DNA from: Ramlibacter tataouinensis TTB310
GTDB lineage: Bacteria > Pseudomonadota > Gammaproteobacteria > Burkholderiales > Burkholderiaceae_C
Assembly (NCBI RefSeq): GCF_000215705.1
Contig: NC_015677.1
Coordinates: forward strand, 1,438,001-1,502,000
Reading direction: 5' to 3'
Length of the DNA: 64,000 nt
Shown here: one piece after another, positions 59,345-64,000 of the stretch
How the letters are laid out: every line of letters begins with the position of its first letter
How positions within the stretch are numbered: the first letter of the stretch is position 1
Notes under the pieces: model-generated
Seen by the model: only the letters and a program-made list of their open reading frames with translations
Told to the model about the DNA's origin: nothing
Databases searched by the model: none
Program-made: the position numbers and the translations under genes

Positions 59345-60478
59345 ATGACCACCGCCAACCTCAAGGCATTTGTAATTGGACCCATCGGCGACAAAGAGGC
59401 TGCAGATGGAACGCTAGCCCGAGTGGCATATGAAGAGGGTGTGCAGATCCTGGAGGAGGTGATTATTCCCGCCTGCACCGCCTTCGGAATCGAGGCCGTT
59501 CGCGCGGACATGATTGCGAAGACAGGAGAGATCCCAGAACAAATCTTCCGACACCTGCGGGACGCGCCTGTTGTCATCGCTGATTTAACTGGCGCGAATC
59601 CTAACGTCATGTATGAACTAGGTCTTCGCCATACGACCGGAAAGCTCACAGTGCAAATTGGCGAGAAAGGTCGTCTTCCTTTTGACGTCGCTGCGATCCG
59701 CACAATTATGTTTAAGCGTACGGAAGCCGGGCTTGTACAGGCACGTAAGGACTTAGCGAAGGTTATCGGCGCGAATTTAGATTCAGGCGGCGATCCGGTA
59801 ACTGCAACTCGGGTCTGGTTTGAAACGTCCAGGACCGAGATGACAGAATCCGCAATCGTGGAAGCGTCTGACCAGGCTGAGGGAGAAAATTCGGAGGAGG
59901 ACGCGCCCGGTTTCCTCGAATTGATTGCGGAAACTGAAATCGCAAGCCAGTCACTCGCACAGACAATGACGGCGGCAACAACCATCACCGAGGACATTGC
60001 TCGTGTGTACTCAGAAGCTACCGAGAGTGTGCGGCAAGCTGATGCACGGGGAGGTGGTGCTGCTGCGAGACTGGCCTTGGCAAACCGTACCGCTTCGGAC
60101 TTGGGGGGACCAGCACTTCGCTTGGAGATTGTTGCGGGAGACTATGCCCAGACAGTGGCTCGGATCGAACCAGGACTCAAGTACCTGCTGGAGCGACTTG
60201 CAGAGGATCCGAAGCAGATTGCTGAAGCTCCAGAGTTCCCCAAGCAGATGCGTGCGCTCGTTACGGCAGCCGCATCAACTGTGGAGGGCGCCCTTGCAAT
60301 GGGAAGCAATGCCGCAGAGATTGGAAAGGCATCTAAGTCTCTGCGTCAGGTTGGTAGGAGGCTTGCTGCATCTTTCAAGAAGATGGCGGAGACGTCCGGC
60401 AGAGTTGCAGGCTGGCGCCAGCTACTCGATCAATTGCCAGTTACCGAGAATGTTTCGACCCAAGGCAAAGAGCCCTAG
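59345..60478 (+). CDS. TIR-like/nucleoside-deoxyribosyltransferase-fold protein, cassette 8
   Basis: A 377-residue protein. The first 150 residues begin NLKAFVIGPIGDKEAADGT and contain VVIADLTGANPNVMYELGLR with the conserved Glu, then LPFDVAAIRTIMF. This is the pattern of TIR-like or nucleoside 2-deoxyribosyltransferase-type domains (PF05014/TIR group) common in bacterial immunity, where they degrade or sense nucleotides such as NAD. Residues about 170-377 are helical and coiled-coil-like without a recognised family. The stop lies in the R'' box of the following attC. NADase activity is an inference. Confidence 0.62.
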   Translation: MTTANLKAFVIGPIGDKEAADGTLARVAYEEGVQILEEVIIPACTAFGIEAVRADMIAKTGEIPEQIFRHLRDAPVVIADLTGANPNVMYELGLRHTTGKLTVQIGEKGRLPFDVAAIRTIMFKRTEAGLVQARKDLAKVIGANLDSGGDPVTATRVWFETSRTEMTESAIVEASDQAEGENSEEDAPGFLELIAETEIASQSLAQTMTAATTITEDIARVYSEATESVRQADARGGGAAARLALANRTASDLGGPALRLEIVAGDYAQTVARIEPGLKYLLERLAEDPKQIAEAPEFPKQMRALVTAAASTVEGALAMGSNAAEIGKASKSLRQVGRRLAASFKKMAETSGRVAGWRQLLDQLPVTENVSTQGKEP

Positions 60479-60558
60479 TCGGTCGACCGATAGGGACGCC
60501 CGGAGATAACGCCTTCCGCGCTCCCGTTTCTTGAATCCCTGTCATTTCCAAGTTAGGT
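60472..60558 (+). other. attC site 9 (87 bp)
   Basis: R' GTTAGGT (60552-60558) fits the consensus and L' GTCATTTCCAA matches the other sites. R'' reads GCCCTAG, the stop codon of the previous gene, instead of GCCCTAAC. The next gene starts 9 bp downstream. Confidence 0.7.
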
Positions 60559-60566
60559 CGCATGTA

Positions 60567-60988
60567 GTGCCGGACATAGCAAACCACGTTCGTTGCGCCG
60601 AGGCTTTTCTGGAAGCCCATAGGCGTTGTGATCCCGAACAGGAGCTACAGGACCAGTCAAAAATCGCGCTGCCGGCAATTGTTTGCGGCGCTTTCGCCTC
60701 AGAGGTCGCCTTGAAAGCGCTTCTACAGCTGCATGGCCAAGCTGCGAGGGGCCACGATCTGCAGGATTTGTTCCAGAGACTTCCTGAACGGCTTCGGCTT
60801 CAGATCCAAGAACGGACTTGCCTCTCCGCAGACAAATTTGATCGATATCTGCGAGAGGGAGGCATGCATTTAGTCAGTGGCGGTATTTTCATGAGAGTGA
60901 GGAAGGTCTGATCGCGCACGTGGGCTTCCTTGGTACATTGGCATCAGTAGTGCTCGCAATCATTCAGAGCATGGAGAATGCAGCCTAA
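60567..60988 (+). pseudogene. Frameshifted HEPN-like cassette gene, cassette 9
   Basis: The gene begins at GTG 60567 directly after attC site 9 and reads to about 60863 in one frame (ANHVRCAEAFLEAHR, RGHDLQDLFQRL). It then continues in the -1 frame as HAFSQWRYFHESEEGLI to TAA 60988. RGHDLQDLF and WRYFHE are the landmarks of a small HEPN family. The join falls in the run GGGAGGCATGCAT. In the original frame the stop is at 60911. Either a real frameshift mutation or a sequencing error; the reconstructed protein is about 140 residues. Confidence 0.65.
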
Positions 60989-61090
60989 TGGGTCAATCAA
61001 TATGAGGCCGTCCTGTCGGCGGCTTCTCTGCCTGCTCAGGCGCCTACTCGGCTTTGTCTTAAACCGCGCTTGGTCTGCGTAACGTCGGCT
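60983..61090 (+). other. attC site 10, left half only, right end of array 2
   Basis: R'' GCCTAAT (60983-60989) overlaps the stop of cassette 9. The following GGGTCAATCAATATGAGG aligns with GAGTCAATCGACACGGG of attC site 3. No consensus R' was found before 61144; CGTAACGTC at 61079-61087 is the nearest candidate. The site is decayed. Confidence 0.45.
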
Positions 61091-61143
61091 GTGGGACAAA
61101 AGACTCAAGCTCCGCTGTGGGGGCATGACATTGATGTTGTAGC

Positions 61144-62040
61144 TCAAGACCGCCCTACTCCCTGCAGCAAATCCCCAATCCCAACCCGCTGGGCAAACTC
61201 CCGCCGCACCCGCTCGGCCACCTCCGTCACCTCGCCCGCCCCGTCGTCGATGAAATCGACCACCGTGCGGAAAGGCCGCGACCCCGGCGGGCTGCCGACG
61301 ATGCGCGCGATCGCGTCGGCCACGGCCTGGGGATCGGCCTCGGGTGGCGTCAGCTCGCTCAGGCGCGCCGCCACCTGGTCCATCACGCCCTCGTAGCGCT
61401 GCTCATAGGCGGCAACGGTCGCCGTGTCGGCAGGCCGGCCCGCGTTGGGGAAATGGGCCGTGCCGCGGGTGAAGGCGCCGGGCACGACGATCGAGGTCTC
61501 GATGCCGAAGCGCACCAGCTCGTAAGACAGGGTCACGGCTAGCGAGTCCATCGCCGCCTTGGCGGCCGCATAAGGCCCCAGGAAAGGCGGGAAGCCGCCG
61601 CGCACCGTGGTGCTGCTCACCCACACCAGCAGGCCGGACCCGCGGCTGCGCATCGCGGGCAGGGCGGCGCGGTTGACGCGCTGGGTGCCCAGCAGGTTGG
61701 TGTCCAGCACCTGCACGATCTCCTCCGGCGTGAAGGCCTCGGTGGGGCCCATGGCCAGGTGGCCGGCGTTGTGCACCACGATGTCCAGCCGGCCCTGCTC
61801 GGCCAGCACGCGGGCGATGGCGGCGTCGGCCGAGGCTTGCGACGAGACGTCGAGTTCCAGCGCATGCAGGGCGCCGCTCTGCTCGGCGCCGAAGCGGCGC
61901 AGTCCTTCGGCCTGGGCGGCGTTGCGGCCGTCGACGTCGCGCATGCTGGCGTAGACGGTGTGGCCGTCGGCGGCGAGGGCGCGGGCGCTCAGGTGGCCGA
62001 TGCCGGTGGAGGCGCCGGTGACGAGGATGACGGAGGGCAT
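61144..62040 (-). CDS. Short-chain dehydrogenase/reductase (SDR 2)
   Basis: A 298-residue classical SDR. Start at ATG 62040 (MPSVILVTGASTGIGHLS) has GAGGAC upstream; a longer start at GTG 62058 overlaps the previous gene's stop. The NAG motif (HNAGHLAMG) and catalytic Tyr/Lys (YAAAKAAMD) are intact. Substrate unknown. It is cotranscribed with the next upstream SDR gene and its end is 55 bp from the array 2 boundary. Confidence 0.85.
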   Translation of the reverse strand: MPSVILVTGASTGIGHLSARALAADGHTVYASMRDVDGRNAAQAEGLRRFGAEQSGALHALELDVSSQASADAAIARVLAEQGRLDIVVHNAGHLAMGPTEAFTPEEIVQVLDTNLLGTQRVNRAALPAMRSRGSGLLVWVSSTTVRGGFPPFLGPYAAAKAAMDSLAVTLSYELVRFGIETSIVVPGAFTRGTAHFPNAGRPADTATVAAYEQRYEGVMDQVAARLSELTPPEADPQAVADAIARIVGSPPGSRPFRTVVDFIDDGAGEVTEVAERVRREFAQRVGIGDLLQGVGRS

Positions 62041-62054
62041 GGGGATGTCCTCGT

Positions 62055-62801
62055 TCACACCAGCCCGCCGTTGGCGCGCAGCGTCTGCCCGTTGATCCAG
62101 CCGGCCGCCGGGCTGGCCAGGAAGGCGACGGCCTGCGCGATGTCCTCCGGCGTGCCCAAGCGCTCCAGCGGCGCCGCCTTGGCCAGGCGCTCGACCGCTT
62201 CCGGGCTCTTGCCGTCCAGGAACAGCGCGGTGGCGGTGGGCCCGGGCGCCACCGCATTGACGGTGATGCGGCGGCCGCGCAGCTCCTTGGCCATGATGTG
62301 GGTGAAGGTCTCGATCGCGCTCTTGGTCGCGGCGTACACCGCGTAGCCGGGCAGAGCCAGGCCGATCACGCTGCTGGACAGGTTGACGATGCGCCCGCCC
62401 GGCTGCAGCCGCCGCGCCGCCTCCCGCAGGGTGTTGAAGCTGCCCTTGACGTTGATGGCGAACAGGCGGTCAAAGGTGGCGTCGTCGGTGTCGGCCAGGT
62501 GCGGCAGCGCGCCCGGCATCACGCCCGCGTTGTTGACCAGCACGTCGATGCGGTCCCAGGCCTGCTGCGCCCGGTCGAACAGCGCGCGCGCCGCGGCCGG
62601 GTCGGCCACGTCGGCCTGCACGGCGATGGCCCGGCCGCCGTTCTTCTCGATGTCGGCGACCACGGCCGCGGCGTCGTCGGCGCGGCCGGCATAGTTGACG
62701 ACCACGGCGTAGCCGTCGGCGGCGAGGCGGCGGGCGATGGCGGCGCCGATGCCGCGCGACGCGCCGGTGACGATGGCGACCTGGGTGGGGGTGGGTGTCA
62801 T
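62055..62801 (-). CDS. SDR-family oxidoreductase (FabG-like)
   Basis: A 248-residue SDR. AIVTGASRGIGAAIARRL binds NAD(P), NNAGVMPG follows, and catalytic Tyr/Lys are in YAVYAATKSAIET. The C-terminal GWINGQTLRANGGLV is typical of FabG-type reductases. It forms a two-gene unit with the downstream SDR and is divergent from the LysR gene at 62931. Confidence 0.9.
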   Translation of the reverse strand: MTPTPTQVAIVTGASRGIGAAIARRLAADGYAVVVNYAGRADDAAAVVADIEKNGGRAIAVQADVADPAAARALFDRAQQAWDRIDVLVNNAGVMPGALPHLADTDDATFDRLFAINVKGSFNTLREAARRLQPGGRIVNLSSSVIGLALPGYAVYAATKSAIETFTHIMAKELRGRRITVNAVAPGPTATALFLDGKSPEAVERLAKAAPLERLGTPEDIAQAVAFLASPAAGWINGQTLRANGGLV

Positions 62802-62821
62802 GCGGGAACTCCTTGCGAATC

Positions 62822-62841
62822 GAATGGCGATGGGCCCATTC
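62822..62841 (+). promoter_or_regulatory. Candidate regulator site GAATGG-N8-CCATTC
   Basis: A perfect 6-bp inverted repeat with an 8-bp spacer lies between the divergent SDR and LysR genes, 21 bp from the SDR start. It is the best palindrome in the gap. It does not have the T-N11-A form. Confidence 0.35.
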
Positions 62842-62930
62842 TTCGGTGGATGGCCGCGCGGATAAATGGCCTAGGATTGCCATCACCGTCCAAGCGGCGC
62901 CAACAATCCAGACCCGAAGAACCCAGGCAC

Positions 62931-63827
62931 GTGGACCGACTCACCGCCATGCGGGTGCTCATCCGCGTCGTCGAACTGGGCAGCTTCACCAAGGCCGCCG
63001 ACGACCTGCAGCTGCCGCGCGCCACCGTCACCCATGCCGTGCAGCAGCTGGAGCAGCGCCTGGGCACGCGCCTGCTGCATCGCACGACCCGGCATGTCGG
63101 TGCCACCCCGGACGGCGAGGCCTATTACCAGCGCTGCGTGCGCCTGCTGGCCGACCTGGAGGAGGCGGAGTCGGCCTTCGGCGGCGAGGCGGCCCAGCCG
63201 CGCGGCAAGCTGCGCGTGGACCTGCAGGGCACGCTGGCCCGGCATTTCGTGCTGCCGGTGATCGGCGACTTCTTCGAGCGCCATCCGCTGGTCGAGCTGG
63301 AGATCGGCATGGGCGACCGGCTGGTCGACCTGGTGCGCGAGGGGGTGGACTGCGTGCTGCGCGCGGGCGAGCTGGCCGACTCCAGCATGGTGGCCCGGCG
63401 GGTGGCGCTGCTGCAGCAGGTGACCTGCGCCAGCGGCGAGTACCTGCGCCGGCATGGGGTGCCGGAAACGCTGGACGACCTGCGCCGGCACCAGGCAGTC
63501 AACTTCTTGTCCACGCGCACCGGCAAGGTCATGCCCTTCGAGTTCCTGGAGGGCGGCACCGAGCGCCGGGTGCAGCTGAAGGGGCCGGTGTCGGTGAGCG
63601 ATGCCGAAGCCTATGTGGCCTGCAGCGCCGCGCACCTGGGGCTGATCCAGCTACCGCGCTACCACGTGGCGGCCCGGCTGGACGAGGGCAGCCTGCGCGA
63701 GGTGCTGCCGGACATGCGCCCGGCGCCGCTGCCGGTGTCGGTGCTCTATGCGAACCAGCGCCAGCTGGCACCCCGGGTGCGGGTGTTCGTGGACTGGCTG
63801 GCGGAGGTGATGGGCAAGGCGCGCTAG
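62931..63827 (+). CDS. LysR-family transcriptional regulator (SDR pair)
   Basis: A 298-residue LTTR from GTG 62931; ATG 62949 is an alternative. The helix-turn-helix (FTKAADDLQLPRATVTHAVQ) and effector domain (RVDLQGTLARHFVLPVIGDF, LRAGELADSSMVARRV) resemble the DmlR/CrgA group. It is divergent from the SDR operon. Its stop overlaps by 2-3 bp the stop of a convergent gene that runs off the window. Confidence 0.87.
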   Translation: MDRLTAMRVLIRVVELGSFTKAADDLQLPRATVTHAVQQLEQRLGTRLLHRTTRHVGATPDGEAYYQRCVRLLADLEEAESAFGGEAAQPRGKLRVDLQGTLARHFVLPVIGDFFERHPLVELEIGMGDRLVDLVREGVDCVLRAGELADSSMVARRVALLQQVTCASGEYLRRHGVPETLDDLRRHQAVNFLSTRTGKVMPFEFLEGGTERRVQLKGPVSVSDAEAYVACSAAHLGLIQLPRYHVAARLDEGSLREVLPDMRPAPLPVSVLYANQRQLAPRVRVFVDWLAEVMGKAR

Positions 63828-64000
63828 TCCGCCGGGGGCCGGGTAGCCTGGTTCAACCACTGGGCTTCGCGCTCCGCCGCACGTTGTTCCGCCAGGGCGG
63901 CCAGCTCCTCGAAGAGCTTCTGGCATTGCGCTTCCTGGGCGCCGATCTGCGCGCCCAGGTGGGCGGCCTCGGGGCTGGCGCCCAGCTGTCCCCCGCCGAC
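63824..64000 (-). CDS. C-terminal part of a helical protein, cut by the window edge
   Basis: The last 58 residues of a gene that begins beyond the window. The frame is open from the edge to TAG at 63824-63826 and reads AQCQKLFEELAALAEQRAAE, a charged, probably coiled-coil helix, ending QATRPPAD. No family recognised. It meets the LysR gene tail-to-tail with overlapping stops. Confidence 0.5.
   Translation of the reverse strand, partial: VGGGQLGASPEAAHLGAQIGAQEAQCQKLFEELAALAEQRAAEREAQWLNQATRPPAD

Overview
The window is high-GC DNA from a chemolitho-heterotrophic betaproteobacterium, most likely a member of the Comamonadaceae/Burkholderiales (inference). The reasons are a complete SoxCD-containing thiosulfate-oxidation cluster, six orphan Bug/TctC-type solute receptors, many CaiB/BaiF CoA-transferases and LysR/IclR regulators, and a general Burkholderiales gene style with ATGA/GTGA overlaps. 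No rRNA, tRNA, CRISPR array or intact insertion sequence was recognised.

Layout. (1) 0.17-11.3 kb: soxR, a secreted metallo-beta-lactamase-fold protein, a periplasmic thioredoxin, soxCDYZAXB, a HbpS/GlcG-like protein, then on the opposite strand a YeeE/YedE (TsuA-like) thiosulfate importer and a PhnD-like binding protein. (2) 11.4-18.4 kb: SDR/LysR pair, then a MarR regulator divergent from a two-gene indolepyruvate ferredoxin oxidoreductase, followed by a ferredoxin-NADP reductase. (3) 18.5-28.1 kb: hydroxyacid dehydrogenase, RraA-type aldolase and Bug receptor under an IclR regulator, then a D-amino-acid island (N-carbamoyl-D-amino-acid hydrolase, LysR, Bug receptor, N-acyl-D-amino-acid deacylase, Asp/Glu racemase). 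(4) 28.2-32.35 kb: a gene-cassette array with attC sites but no integrase (a CALIN). It carries a SLATT two-TM protein, a membrane protein with a winged-helix-like tail, and four unknown small proteins. (5) 32.35-57.7 kb: acyl-CoA and organic-acid catabolism. It contains enoyl-CoA hydratase plus ADP-forming acyl-CoA ligase, two acyl-CoA dehydrogenases, three CaiB transferases, CitE lyase, MaoC hydratase, MmgE/PrpD, HMG-CoA-lyase-like, VOC and ThDP enzymes, with IclR, LysR and GntR regulators. The subset 43.2-49.7 kb resembles known itaconate/citramalyl-CoA gene sets. (6) 57.7-61.1 kb: a decayed sigma-54 activator fragment, then a second cassette array encoding a HEPN protein, a TIR-like/nucleoside-deoxyribosyltransferase-fold protein and a frameshifted HEPN cassette. 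(7) 61.1-64 kb: two SDR genes divergent from a LysR regulator, and the end of one more gene cut by the window edge.

The most distinctive content is the pair of integrase-less cassette arrays. Their attC sites share sequence although the arrays lie 26 kb apart, and their cargo (SLATT, HEPN, TIR-like) resembles anti-phage effector families. Function of the cargo is inference. The attC architecture (R''/R' boxes, inverted arms, genes starting a few bases after each R') is seen directly.
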